Origin: GAS188 sp035949255
Lineage (GTDB): Bacteria; Pseudomonadota; Alphaproteobacteria; Rhizobiales; Beijerinckiaceae
Reading direction: 5' to 3'
Length of the DNA stretch: 64,000 bases
Assembly: GCA_035949255.1 (NCBI GenBank)
Contig: DASZIL010000075.1
Span: 4,180-68,179, forward strand
Part shown: positions 33,028-41,282 of the stretch, piece by piece
Layout of the letters: every line of letters starts with the position of its first letter
Numbering within the stretch: position 1 is the first letter of the stretch
Notes under the pieces: model-generated
The model's database searches: none
What the model saw: only the letters and a program-made list of their open reading frames with translations
What the model was told of the DNA's origin: nothing
Position numbers and translations under genes: made by a program

Positions 33028-33827
33028 CGCTCTCCCCTCCCGAGATCGAGCGCTACGCCCGCCACCTCGTGCTGCGCGAGATCGGCGGTCCGGGCCAGGC
33101 GAGGCTCAAGGCAGCGCGCGTGCTCATCGTCGGCGCGGGTGGGCTCGGCTCCCCATTGCTGCAATATCTCGCCGCGGCCGGCGTCGGTGCGATCGGCCTC
33201 ATCGATGACGATGTCGTCTCGCTTTCCAACCTGCAACGCCAGGTGATCCACGGAACCGGGGACATCGGGGAGCCCAAGACGACGAGCGTGGCGCGGGCGC
33301 TCGCGCGCCTCAACCCGCACGTGCGCTTCGAGCCGCATGCAACGAGGCTGATGGGGGCGAATGCGCGCGAGCTCGTCAGAAGCTACGACATCATCGCCGA
33401 CGGCTCGGACAACTTCGACACGCGCTACGCCGTTTCCGACGCCTGCTTTTACGAGAAGAGGCCGCTCGTCACGGCGGCGCTCGGCGTCTTCGACGGCTCG
33501 CTGACCACGATCCGCGCCCATGAACGCCGGCCCGACGGCACAAGGAACCCGACCTACCGATGCCTGTTTCCGGTGCCGCCTCCGCCGGGCACGGTGCCGG
33601 CCTGCGCCGAGGCCGGGGTGCTCGGCGCGCTCGCGGGCGTCCTGGGCTCACTCATGGCGATCGAGGTGGTCCGAGAGATCGTCGGCTTCGGCGAAGGGTT
33701 GGTGGGGCGGCTCTTGATGATCGACGCGCGCTCGATGCGGTTCGAGACGCTCACTTACGATTGGGATGAGCACAACCCGTTGAACGGAGTGAATGGCGAA
33801 GAGTGGGGAGTGAGGAGTGAAAAGTGA
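33024..33827 (+). CDS. moeB: Molybdopterin-synthase adenylyltransferase (MoeB/ThiF family)
   Basis: A 267-residue E1-like enzyme that adenylates the C-terminus of MoaD. It has RYARHLVLREIGGPGQARLK, the nucleotide-binding VLIVGAGGLGSPLLQYLAAA, the Asp/Arg site IDDDVVSLSNLQRQVIHGTG, and IIADGSDNFDTRYAVSDACF. Two cysteines near TYRCLFP and PACAEAGV would be zinc or thiol ligands. It overlaps moaD by four bases. The natural end appears to be near DWDEHNPL; the last dozen or so codons read into a heptad repeat and end on its TGA, so the tail is repeat-derived. Confidence 0.9.
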   Translation: MTLSPPEIERYARHLVLREIGGPGQARLKAARVLIVGAGGLGSPLLQYLAAAGVGAIGLIDDDVVSLSNLQRQVIHGTGDIGEPKTTSVARALARLNPHVRFEPHATRLMGANARELVRSYDIIADGSDNFDTRYAVSDACFYEKRPLVTAALGVFDGSLTTIRAHERRPDGTRNPTYRCLFPVPPPPGTVPACAEAGVLGALAGVLGSLMAIEVVREIVGFGEGLVGRLLMIDARSMRFETLTYDWDEHNPLNGVNGEEWGVRSEK

Positions 33828-33876
33828 GGAGTGGGATAAGCCGCGCCGCGTTCACTCTTCGCTTTTCACTCTTCAC
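33791..33876. repeat. Heptad-type inverted repeat after moeB (locus 3)
   Basis: GCGAAGAGTG (33796-33805) pairs with CACTCTTCGC (33853-33862), and GAGTGAAAAG (33815-33824) with CTTTTCACTC (33862-33871). The left arm supplies the stop codon of moeB. The element sits between convergent moeB and the Bax-inhibitor gene, directly before a strong intrinsic terminator. It belongs to the same family as the elements at 16912, 28935, 50585 and 62051. Confidence 0.8.
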
Positions 33877-33883
33877 AAACAAA

Positions 33884-33914
33884 AACCCCTCCGAGCGTAG
33901 CGCGGAGGGGTTTT
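33884..33914. terminator. Bidirectional intrinsic terminator between moeB and the Bax-inhibitor gene
   Basis: CCCCTCCG (33886-33893) and CGGAGGGG (33903-33910) form a perfect eight-base stem with a nine-base loop. It is flanked by AAAAA on the left and TTTT on the right, so it gives a U-run after the hairpin in both directions. It should end the pgsA-moaD-moeB transcript from the left and the 33936-34682 gene from the right. Confidence 0.9.
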
Positions 33915-33935
33915 GACGAAGTGAACCGACGAGGC

Positions 33936-34682
33936 TCAGTTGTTCCGGTTGCCCATGATCGAGAGCAGGAATTGGAAGAGGTTGATGAAATTCAGATAGA
34001 GGGTCAGCGCGCCCATCAACGAGTATTTGGCCATCAACGTGCCGTCATGGGCGACTTGGTCGTAACTGTCCTTTAGCCGCTGCGTGTCCCAGGCCGTGAG
34101 GCCCGCGAAGATCACGACGCCGATGATGTTGAGCGCGAATTGGAAGGCGCTCGACTGCACGAAGAGGTTGATGAGCATCGCGACGATCAAGCCGATGAGG
34201 CCCATCGCCATGAAGGCGCCCATCGCGGAGAGGCTCTTGCGGGTGGTGTAGCCGTAAAGGCTCAAGCCGCCGAAGGCGGCCGCGGTCACGAAGAAGACCT
34301 GGATGATCGAGCCGACCTTGAACACCAGGAACCAGGTCGAGAGGGAAAGCCCCATCACGGCCGCGAAGGCCCAGAAGGTGAAGAGCAGGGATTGATAGCT
34401 TACCCGATCGAAACGGAAGCTCATGAACATCACGAAGCCCAAGGGGGCCAGCATGATGATCCAGCGAAGCGGGCTGCCATAGAGAGCCAGGCGTACGCCC
34501 GGATTTGACGCCGCGAGCATATAGGCGCCGACCGCGACGAATGCGGAAATCGCGAGGCCGAGCGTCATGTGATTGTAGATGCCGAGCATATAGGCCCGCA
34601 AACCGGCATCGTATTGAGCGGTGCCGACCCGCGAAACGCCTGCGCTCATCGGGGAGCGCGCGTTGCCATCGAAGAACGACAT
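33936..34682 (-). CDS. Bax inhibitor-1 family membrane protein (YbhL/YccA-like)
   Basis: A 248-residue protein with seven predicted membrane helices. The N-terminal MSFFDGNARSPMSAGVSRVG is soluble, then come YMLGIYNHMTLGLAISAFVA and FVMFMSFRFDRVSYQSLLFT, with the family-typical TAWDTQRLKDSYDQVAHDGT and LYLNFINLFQFLLSIMG at the end. BI-1 relatives are proton-coupled calcium leak channels in bacteria; the physiological role here is unknown. The ATG at 34680-34682 has GAGG seven bases upstream. Transcription ends at the strong terminator at 33884. Confidence 0.92.
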   Translation of the reverse strand: MSFFDGNARSPMSAGVSRVGTAQYDAGLRAYMLGIYNHMTLGLAISAFVAVGAYMLAASNPGVRLALYGSPLRWIIMLAPLGFVMFMSFRFDRVSYQSLLFTFWAFAAVMGLSLSTWFLVFKVGSIIQVFFVTAAAFGGLSLYGYTTRKSLSAMGAFMAMGLIGLIVAMLINLFVQSSAFQFALNIIGVVIFAGLTAWDTQRLKDSYDQVAHDGTLMAKYSLMGALTLYLNFINLFQFLLSIMGNRNN

Positions 34683-34880
34683 GGGAAACCTCTTTTCTAC
34701 CAAGGCCCGCGCAGCATCACGCGCAGGCAAGCGTAATATGGCCGCATAGCGCCCGATCCGCAAGGGCGGCAGGAGCGGGCGGTAGGGGAAGCAACCAAGG
34801 CACGGAGCGGACGCGCCAGGGGCCCGCGGCGTTCATAGGTCTTTTGGCCCTGGCGGAAAACAAGGGCCCCAGAGAAAGGC

Positions 34881-37358
34881 TCAAACGTCGAGGTTTGCGA
34901 CGTCGAGCGCGTTTTCCTGGATGAACTCGCGCCGGGGCTCGACGACGTCGCCCATCAACTTGACGAAGATGTCGGTGGCCTCATCGACTTCCTTAATGCG
35001 CACCTGGAGAAGGGAGCGCACATTGCGGTCGAGTGTCGTCTCCCAGAGCTGCTCGGGGTTCATTTCGCCCAGGCCCTTATAGCGCTGGATCTGCACGCCC
35101 TTGCGGCCGAAATCGGTGATCGCGTCGAAAAGGGCGGTCGGACCCGCGATCAGCATCTCTTCCCCCTTGCGGGTCAAGAGGGCGGGTCGCTCGTAGGTCT
35201 CCCCAAGCCCGGCCGAATGTTCGTGCAGGCGGCGCGCCTCGCTCGAGCCGAGAAGCGCTGCGTCGAGCATCGCGGCTTGCTTTACGCCCCGCAAGGTGCG
35301 CTCGAAGATGAAAGCACCCCTTTCGACCCGGCCTGTCCAGCCACGCTCGATGTCCTCGGCGATGGCGTCGAGGCGGCGCGCGACTTCCGCCGCGACCGCG
35401 GCGCCGCGCCCATCCCCGAGCGGAAGCTCGGGATCGAGCGCGCCCGCGATCGCCGCCTGCTCGACCGCGGCACGATAATAGCGTGAATGCAGCGCCGCGA
35501 GCGTCTGACGCACGAGGCGCGCCTCATCGATCGTCCGCCGCAGATCGGCGCCGACGCGCTCCTCCCCGCTCGCGAGCCGCAAAACCGCGTTCTCGCTGCC
35601 GCCCTCGATCAGGTAATCCTCGAAGGCGCGCTCATCCTTGAGGTAGATCTCGGACTTACCACGAAGCGCCTTGTAGAGCGGCGGCTGGGCAATGAAGAGA
35701 TGGCCGCGATCGATGATCTCCTGCATGTGGCGGAAAAAGAAGGTGAGAAGCAGGGTGCGGATATGGCTGCCGTCGACATCGGCATCGGTCATGATGATGA
35801 TCTTGTGGTAGCGCAGCTTGTCGGCATTGAAGTCCTCGCTGCCCGTATCACGGCCGATGCCCGTGCCGAGCGCTGTGATCAGCGTGCCGATCTCCTGCGA
35901 GGAGAGCATCTTGTCGAGGCGGGCGCGCTCGACATTGAGGATCTTGCCGCGCAGCGGCAGCACCGCTTGGTATTCCCGCGCACGCCCCTGCTTCGCCGAT
36001 CCTCCGGCTGAATCGCCCTCGACGAGGAACAGCTCGGATTTTGCTGGATCGCGCTCCTGGCATTCGGCGAGCTTGCCGGGCAGGCCCGCGATGTCGAGCG
36101 CATCCTTGCGGCGGGTGAGCTCGCGCGCCTTGCGCGCGGCCTCGCGCGCGGCGGCTGCCTCGACCACCTTGCCGACGATCTTGCGCGCCTCCGCGGGGTT
36201 TTCCTCGAACCACACGCCGAGAGCCTCGCCGACGAGGTTCTCGACCACCGGGCGAACTTCCGAGGAGACGAGCTTGTCCTTCGTCTGCGAGGAGAATTTC
36301 GGGTCCGGCACCTTTACTGAAAGCACGGCCGCGAGGCCCTCGCGGCAATCATCGCCGGTCAGCGTCACCTTCTCCTTCTTGGCGATACTCGAGCTCTCGG
36401 CATAGCCCGTGACCTGACGCGTGAGCGCGGCGCGAAAGCCGGCGAGATGCGTTCCGCCATCCCGTTGCGGGATGTTGTTGGTGAAGCAAAGCACATTCTC
36501 GTGGTAGGAATTGTTCCATTCGAGGGCGGCTTCGACGGTGATGCCGTCTTTCTCGGTCCGAATGACGATGGGCTTTTCCGTGAGGGCGACATTGGCGCGA
36601 TCGAGATAGGTCACGAAGGCCTCGACCCCGCCCTTGTAGACGAGCTCCTGGCGCTTGATCTCCGCATGGCGCTGGTCGGTGAGCACGATGCGCACGCCCG
36701 AATTGAGGAAGGCAAGCTCGCGCAGGCGATGCTCGAGGGTGGTGTAGTCGAACTCCACCATGCTGAAAGTCTGCGTCGAGGGCGTGAAGGTGACTTCCGT
36801 GCCGCGCCTTCCCTTGGCGTCGCCGACGACGACGAGCGCGGAGACCGGATCGCCATGGCGAAACTCCATGGCGTGCTCCTTGCCGTCGCGCCAAATGCGC
36901 AGCTTCAGCAAAGAGGAGAGCGCGTTGACGACCGAGACGCCGACGCCGTGCAACCCGCCGGAAACCTTGTAAATGTCCTGATTGAACTTACCGCCGGCGT
37001 GCAGCTGGGTCATGATGACCTCGGCGGCGGAGACGCCTTCCTCGGGATGGATTCCGGTCGGGATGCCGCGGCCATTGTCGGTGACCGTGCAGGAACCGTC
37101 CGCGTTGAGCGTGACAGTCACTTCCGTCGCGTGGCCGGCGAGCGCCTCGTCGATCGCGTTGTCGACGACCTCATAGACCATGTGATGGAGGCCGGAACCG
37201 TCATCCGTGTCCCCGATATACATGCCGGGGCGCTTGCGAACCGCATCCAAGCCCCTGAGAACTTTGATGGATTCGGCGTCGTACTCAATCCCGGGAAGAG
37301 GCGCGTTGCCCGGGTCGCGAAGAGGCTCGGCAGGCGAAGAAGGCGTGTCGTCCATCAT
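34881..37358 (-). CDS. gyrB: DNA gyrase subunit B
   Basis: The 825-residue GyrB ATPase subunit that powers negative supercoiling with GyrA. The GHKL ATP site is VYEVVDNAIDEALAGHATEV, DNGRGIPTGIHPEEG and SGGLHGVGVSVVNALSSLL. The TOPRIM domain has LVEGDSAGGSAKQGRAREYQ and IIMTDADVDGSHIRTLLLTF. The C-terminal signature is QRYKGLGEMNPEQLWETTLD. The length is normal for an alphaproteobacterium. Two adjacent Met codons leave the exact start uncertain by one residue. The neighbours are unrelated, and no recF or dnaN is nearby. Confidence 0.97.
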   Translation of the reverse strand: MMDDTPSSPAEPLRDPGNAPLPGIEYDAESIKVLRGLDAVRKRPGMYIGDTDDGSGLHHMVYEVVDNAIDEALAGHATEVTVTLNADGSCTVTDNGRGIPTGIHPEEGVSAAEVIMTQLHAGGKFNQDIYKVSGGLHGVGVSVVNALSSLLKLRIWRDGKEHAMEFRHGDPVSALVVVGDAKGRRGTEVTFTPSTQTFSMVEFDYTTLEHRLRELAFLNSGVRIVLTDQRHAEIKRQELVYKGGVEAFVTYLDRANVALTEKPIVIRTEKDGITVEAALEWNNSYHENVLCFTNNIPQRDGGTHLAGFRAALTRQVTGYAESSSIAKKEKVTLTGDDCREGLAAVLSVKVPDPKFSSQTKDKLVSSEVRPVVENLVGEALGVWFEENPAEARKIVGKVVEAAAAREAARKARELTRRKDALDIAGLPGKLAECQERDPAKSELFLVEGDSAGGSAKQGRAREYQAVLPLRGKILNVERARLDKMLSSQEIGTLITALGTGIGRDTGSEDFNADKLRYHKIIIMTDADVDGSHIRTLLLTFFFRHMQEIIDRGHLFIAQPPLYKALRGKSEIYLKDERAFEDYLIEGGSENAVLRLASGEERVGADLRRTIDEARLVRQTLAALHSRYYRAAVEQAAIAGALDPELPLGDGRGAAVAAEVARRLDAIAEDIERGWTGRVERGAFIFERTLRGVKQAAMLDAALLGSSEARRLHEHSAGLGETYERPALLTRKGEEMLIAGPTALFDAITDFGRKGVQIQRYKGLGEMNPEQLWETTLDRNVRSLLQVRIKEVDEATDIFVKLMGDVVEPRREFIQENALDVANLDV

Positions 37359-37550
37359 GTTTCCGGAGAATGACAGGGGTGCTGAAGGCCCGCGATGATT
37401 CGCGGATGAGAACTTAGCCTAAATATAGTGATTCCGAACGGCTTTTTGGAGGCCGAGCAAGCGATTTTCCGCGCGAATAAGGGCAGGCTTTCCACGCCCC
37501 AACCCCTCGGGTCGGAAATCCGATCCCGCCGGGGCGAGCAGTCACGCCTG

Positions 37551-37588
37551 AAAAAAACACGCCCGCCCGTCGCGCGGCCGCGGCGGGC
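37551..37588 (-). terminator. Intrinsic terminator of the SPW-repeat gene
   Basis: Read on the minus strand, the stem GCCCGCC (37588-37582) pairs with GGCGGGC (37567-37561) around a GC-rich loop and is followed within three bases by a run of seven T residues (37557-37551). It lies 31 bases after the stop of the SPW-repeat gene. Confidence 0.8.
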
Positions 37589-37619
37589 CTTTAATGTCTA
37601 CGCTCGACGACTTTCGGCC

Positions 37620-37979
37620 TCAGGCCGCGTGCGGCGTGCGGCGATAATCCCAGACCGACCAGAACGACACGATGGCCGTGATTACGCCCAGGACCACATG
37701 CGTCCAAAGCGCGTGCGTGTGCGTGGCGAACGAAAGGACGAAGGGCGCGATGATCAACCAGACACCGAGCAGCCCACCTATCCATTCTTCCCATTCGGCA
37801 AAGGCCGAAATCTCCGCGAGCGCCAGGATGGCGAGGACGACGCCCATGATCCAGGCGTTCCACGCGGGCACTATCTCGCCCTTGAAATCGAGGACCCAAG
37901 GAGAGATGAACAAGAGCACGGCCAGGATCAGGTTGATCCAGTCCTTCACTTTGTTGCTTTCTCTGTAAGCGGTCGACAT
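37620..37979 (-). CDS. SPW-repeat integral membrane protein
   Basis: A 119-residue four-helix membrane protein with two copies of the SPW motif: INLILAVLLFISPWVLDFKG and, degenerate, LLGVWLIIAPFVLSFATHTH. Helix 2 is AWIMGVVLAILALAEISAFA and helix 4 is VVLGVITAIVSFWSVWDYRR. The family has no known biochemical role. The ATG at 37977-37979 has a strong GGAGGTGG site. The mRNA leader contains a GC hairpin at 38017-38033, and a terminator follows the gene, so it is a single-gene transcript. Confidence 0.88.
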   Translation of the reverse strand: MSTAYRESNKVKDWINLILAVLLFISPWVLDFKGEIVPAWNAWIMGVVLAILALAEISAFAEWEEWIGGLLGVWLIIAPFVLSFATHTHALWTHVVLGVITAIVSFWSVWDYRRTPHAA

Positions 37980-38016
37980 GACCACCTCCATGAATGAAGA
38001 TCGTCTTGTACATGAC

Positions 38017-38033
38017 CCGGGCAATTAGCCCGG
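38017..38033 (-). other. Leader hairpin upstream of the SPW-repeat gene
   Basis: CCGGGC (38017-38022) and GCCCGG (38028-38033) form a perfect six-base stem with an AATTA loop, 38 bases upstream of the ATG. It could be an operator palindrome or an RNA stabiliser. The sequence further upstream (38040-38100) is unusually AT-rich, including GATATATTCAAGG, and probably contains the promoter. Confidence 0.4.
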
Positions 38034-38157
38034 TACTACTTTAAAGCTAGGATTCTTCTCGATATATTCAAGGTAACGAGGCTAACGAGCGCCTGGGACA
38101 TTAGGCCATGGCCGTTCAGCCTCATTCGCGCTGTCAGGGGGCGAAAAGGCGGGCGCG

Positions 38158-39333
38158 TCAATGCACCAGCTCGCGCATCCCCGCCTCGAGCCCCTCGAGG
38201 GTGAGCGGGAACATGCGCCCGGCGAAGAGCTCGCCGATCATGCCGATCGAATGGGTGTAGGCCCATTGTTCCCGCGGCACGGGATTGAGCCAGATGGCAT
38301 GCGGATAGGTGCGGGTGACGCGCTCGAGCCAGATTTGCCCCGCCTCCTCGTTCATATGCTCGACAGAGCCGCCCGGCATGGCGACCTCATAAGGAGACAT
38401 CGACGCATCGCCGACAAAAATCACCTTGTAATCATGGGGATAGGTGTGAAGCACGTCGAAAGTCGCGGTGCGATCGTTGTGCCGCCGCCGGTTCTCCTTC
38501 CACACGTGCTCGTAAAGGCAGTTGTGAAAGTAGAAATGCTCCATGTGCTTGAACTCGGCCTTGGCGGCCGAGAACAATTCCTCGACGAGCTTGATGTGCC
38601 AATCCATCGAGCCGCCGATATCGAAGAACAAGAGCACCTTGACGGCGTTTCGCCGCTCCGGACGCAGCCTGATGTCGAGATAGCCCTTCTCGGCCGTTCC
38701 CCTGATCGTCGTGTCGAGATCAAGCTCCTCGGCAGCTCCGGTCCGGGCGAATTTCCGCAAGCGGCGAAGGGCGATCTTGATGTTGCGCGTCCCGAGCTCG
38801 ACCTCCCCGTCGAGATCCTTGAATTCGCGCTTGTCCCACACTTTCACAGCACGAAAATTGCGGTTTCCCTCCTGACCGATGCGGATGCCTTCAGGGTTGT
38901 AGCCATAAGCGCCGAAGGGCGAGGTGCCCGCCGTGCCGATCCATTTCGAGCCGCCCTGATGACGCCCCTTCTGCTCACGCAGGCGCTCGCGCAAGGTCTC
39001 CATGAGCTTGTCCCAGCCGAGCGCCTCGAGCTTTTGCCTCTCCTCCTCGGTCAGATATTTCTCCGCGAGCTTCTTCAGCCATTCGGCGGGGATTCCCGCT
39101 CCTTCGAGCGCCTGCGAAGGGCTTTCGAGCCCCTTGAACGTCGCGCCGAAGACGCGATCGAACCGGTCGAGATTGCGCTCATCCTTCACGAGGCACGTTC
39201 GGGCGAGAAAATAGAAATCCTCGACCGAGGTGCCGGCGAGGTTTTGGTCGAGCGCCTCCATCAAGGTCAGATACTCGCGCAAGGTGACCGGCACCTGCGC
39301 ATCCTTGAGAGCCGTGAAGAAGGTGAGGAACAT
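38158..39333 (-). CDS. VWA domain (CoxE-like) protein
   Basis: A 391-residue soluble protein. The N-terminal helical part starts MFLTFFTALKDAQVPVTLRE and contains GTSVEDFYFLARTCLVKDER. The C-terminal von Willebrand A domain has the MIDAS-like sequence VLLFFDIGGSMDWHIKLVEE, where the usual DxSxS reads D-I-G-G-S, and VIFVGDASMSPYEV. CoxE-type VWA proteins normally work with a MoxR AAA+ ATPase encoded next door as a metal-insertion or maturation chaperone. No such ATPase is adjacent: the upstream gene is an acyl-CoA dehydrogenase. The start at 39331-39333 is chosen by family alignment. Confidence 0.85.
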   Translation of the reverse strand: MFLTFFTALKDAQVPVTLREYLTLMEALDQNLAGTSVEDFYFLARTCLVKDERNLDRFDRVFGATFKGLESPSQALEGAGIPAEWLKKLAEKYLTEEERQKLEALGWDKLMETLRERLREQKGRHQGGSKWIGTAGTSPFGAYGYNPEGIRIGQEGNRNFRAVKVWDKREFKDLDGEVELGTRNIKIALRRLRKFARTGAAEELDLDTTIRGTAEKGYLDIRLRPERRNAVKVLLFFDIGGSMDWHIKLVEELFSAAKAEFKHMEHFYFHNCLYEHVWKENRRRHNDRTATFDVLHTYPHDYKVIFVGDASMSPYEVAMPGGSVEHMNEEAGQIWLERVTRTYPHAIWLNPVPREQWAYTHSIGMIGELFAGRMFPLTLEGLEAGMRELVH

Positions 39334-39383
39334 CCGCTTTTTCCATGAGTGCCGAGCGTGAGGATGTCGCCTCGCTGCCCCGG

Positions 39384-40583
39384 TCACGCCCCCTTATTGG
39401 CTCCCTCGCCCACGAGAGCGCGGGCAACGATGAGCCGCATGATCTCATTCGTCCCTTCAAGAATCTGGTGGACGCGAAGATCCCGCACGATCTTCTCGAT
39501 GCCGTAGTCGGCAAGATAGCCATAGCCGCCGAGAAGCTGCAGCGCCTCGTTGGCGACCGCAAAGCCCGCGTCCGTGCCGAAGCGCTTCGCCATGGCGCAA
39601 AGCTGCGTCGCGTTTGCGGCCTTGGCGTCGAGCGCGGCGGCCGCGCGCCACAAGAAGCTGCGGGCGGCCTCGAGCTCGGTCGCCATGTCGGCGAGCCTGA
39701 ACTGCAGCGCCTGGAAATCGGCGAGTCTTTTGCCAAAAGCCTTGCGCTCGGCCATGTGGGCGAGCGCCTTGTCGAGCGCTCCTTGCGCCCCGCCGATCGA
39801 GCAGGCGGCGATGTTGAGCCGGCCGCCGTCGAGCCCGGCCATGGCGATCTTGAAGCCGATGCCCTCCTCGCCGAGGCGGTTCTCGGCCGGCACCCGACAG
39901 CTCTCGAAGATCACCTGACGGGTCGGCTGGGCATTCCAGCCCATCTTGCGTTCGTTGGCCCCAAACGACAGGCCATGCGTGTTCTTCTCCACGACGAAGG
40001 TCGAAATACCCGATGAGCCCTCGGCGCCCGTGCGCGCCATCACGACATAGATATCGGAGGCGCCGGCGCCGGAGATGAACTGCTTGACCCCGTCGAGCAC
40101 ATAGGCGTCACCGTCGCGGCGCGCCCGCGTCTTGAGCGCGGCGGCGTCGGAGCCCGCGCCGGGCTCGGTGAGGCAATAGCTCGAAAGGTGGTCCATGCTG
40201 ACGAGGCGCGGCAGGAAACGGCGACGTTGGTCCAGGGAACCGAAACGGTCGATCATCCCGGCTGCCATATTGTGGATCGAAAGATAGGCGGCGATCGAGG
40301 GACAGCCGGTGGCGAGCGCTTCGAAAATGAGCGCCGAATCGAGGCGCGAAAGGCCGGCGCCGCCGACGTCCTCCGCGATGGTGATGCCTCCCATGCCGAG
40401 CCCGGCCGCCTTGCGCAGCACGTCGACCGGAAAATGCTTGGTCTCGTCCCAGGTGACGGCGTGCGGGCGAAGCTCCTCGCGCGCGAAATCGCGCGCGAGT
40501 TCCGCAAGAGCGAGTTGCTCCTCGGTGAGCGAAAAACCAGGAGCTGGCTGTTGCGTCGAGTGCGCGCCCGATTTTTCGAGCAT
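39384..40583 (-). CDS. Acyl-CoA dehydrogenase (isobutyryl/short-branched-chain type)
   Basis: A 399-residue flavoprotein of the acyl-CoA dehydrogenase family. FAD/substrate signature one is SSYCLTEPGAGSDAAALKTR and signature two is LLGGYGYLADYGIEKIVRDL, ending in HQILEGTNEIMRLIVARAL, where the Glu of EGTNE is the expected catalytic base. The sequence resembles the isobutyryl-CoA dehydrogenase (ACAD8-like) group, suggesting valine or branched-acid breakdown, but substrate range cannot be read by eye. It precedes the VWA gene by 50 bases on the same strand. No other valine-pathway gene is adjacent. Confidence 0.88.
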   Translation of the reverse strand: MLEKSGAHSTQQPAPGFSLTEEQLALAELARDFAREELRPHAVTWDETKHFPVDVLRKAAGLGMGGITIAEDVGGAGLSRLDSALIFEALATGCPSIAAYLSIHNMAAGMIDRFGSLDQRRRFLPRLVSMDHLSSYCLTEPGAGSDAAALKTRARRDGDAYVLDGVKQFISGAGASDIYVVMARTGAEGSSGISTFVVEKNTHGLSFGANERKMGWNAQPTRQVIFESCRVPAENRLGEEGIGFKIAMAGLDGGRLNIAACSIGGAQGALDKALAHMAERKAFGKRLADFQALQFRLADMATELEAARSFLWRAAAALDAKAANATQLCAMAKRFGTDAGFAVANEALQLLGGYGYLADYGIEKIVRDLRVHQILEGTNEIMRLIVARALVGEGANKGA

Positions 40584-40718
40584 TGGAGGCCTTGAAAAGC
40601 TGCGATCGAGGATGACTCAGGATAGTCGCTTCGGCGAGACGCGCAATCGGGCTCGGAAGCCGGCCTCACCAGCGCCCGGCGGGGCTTGGCTCGTCGTAAG
40701 CGCGGCTGCTCCGGCGGA

Positions 40719-41282
40719 TCAGGGGGTGCGGCTCGACGCCTGCGTCGGCTCGAGCGTTGCCTGGACGACGGCGTCGGGCCCGAATTCATCGGCGGAGTTG
40801 ACCGACAAAATCTGGGCGAGGCGATTGCGCGCCCGGTTGACTCGGCTTTTCACCGTGCCGACCGCGCAATTGCAAATGGCCGCGACCTCTTCATACGACA
40901 TGCCCGACCCCCCGATCAGGATCAGCACCTCGCGCTGGCTGGGCGGGAGCTGCATGAGGGCTGCGCGAAAATCCTGAAGGTCCATATGGCCGTTCTGGGC
41001 CGGCATGCTGGCGAGCCTTCCCGCCATCTGCCCGTCGGCATCCTCGATCTCGCGCCGACGTTTGCGAAAATCCGAATAGAAGGCGTTGCGCAGGATGGTG
41101 AAGAGCCAGGCTGAGAGATTCGTGCCCTCGACGAAGCTCGAAAGATTAGCCCAGGCCTTCATCAGCGTTTCTTGCACGAGATCATCAGCTCGTTCCGCAT
41201 TGCCGCAGAGCGAGAGCGCGAAGGCCCGCAAGCTGGGTATCGCGCGGACGAGATCGTCCTTCAATTTATCGTGCGCGGCCAT
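40719..41282 (-). CDS. ecfG: General stress response sigma factor EcfG
   Basis: A 187-residue ECF sigma factor of the EcfG group. Region 2 is DLVQETLMKAWANLSSFVEG leading to LSAWLFTILRNAFYSDFRKR; region 4 is LMQLPPSQREVLILIGGSGM, then SYEEVAAICNCAVGTVKSRV. It is encoded immediately after nepR with a 17-base overlap, the classic arrangement of the alphaproteobacterial general stress response, in which NepR holds EcfG until phosphorylated PhyR displaces it. ATG at 41280-41282 is preferred over the GTG one codon earlier. An EcfG-type promoter upstream of nepR implies autoregulation. Confidence 0.93.
   Translation of the reverse strand: MAAHDKLKDDLVRAIPSLRAFALSLCGNAERADDLVQETLMKAWANLSSFVEGTNLSAWLFTILRNAFYSDFRKRRREIEDADGQMAGRLASMPAQNGHMDLQDFRAALMQLPPSQREVLILIGGSGMSYEEVAAICNCAVGTVKSRVNRARNRLAQILSVNSADEFGPDAVVQATLEPTQASSRTP

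Noticed and set aside
38158..39333. VWA protein as part of the cobalt chelatase
   Set aside because: It resembles CobT in having a VWA domain, but the true cobT with acidic linker and cobS lie at 55-59 kb; the 38 kb protein belongs to the CoxE group.
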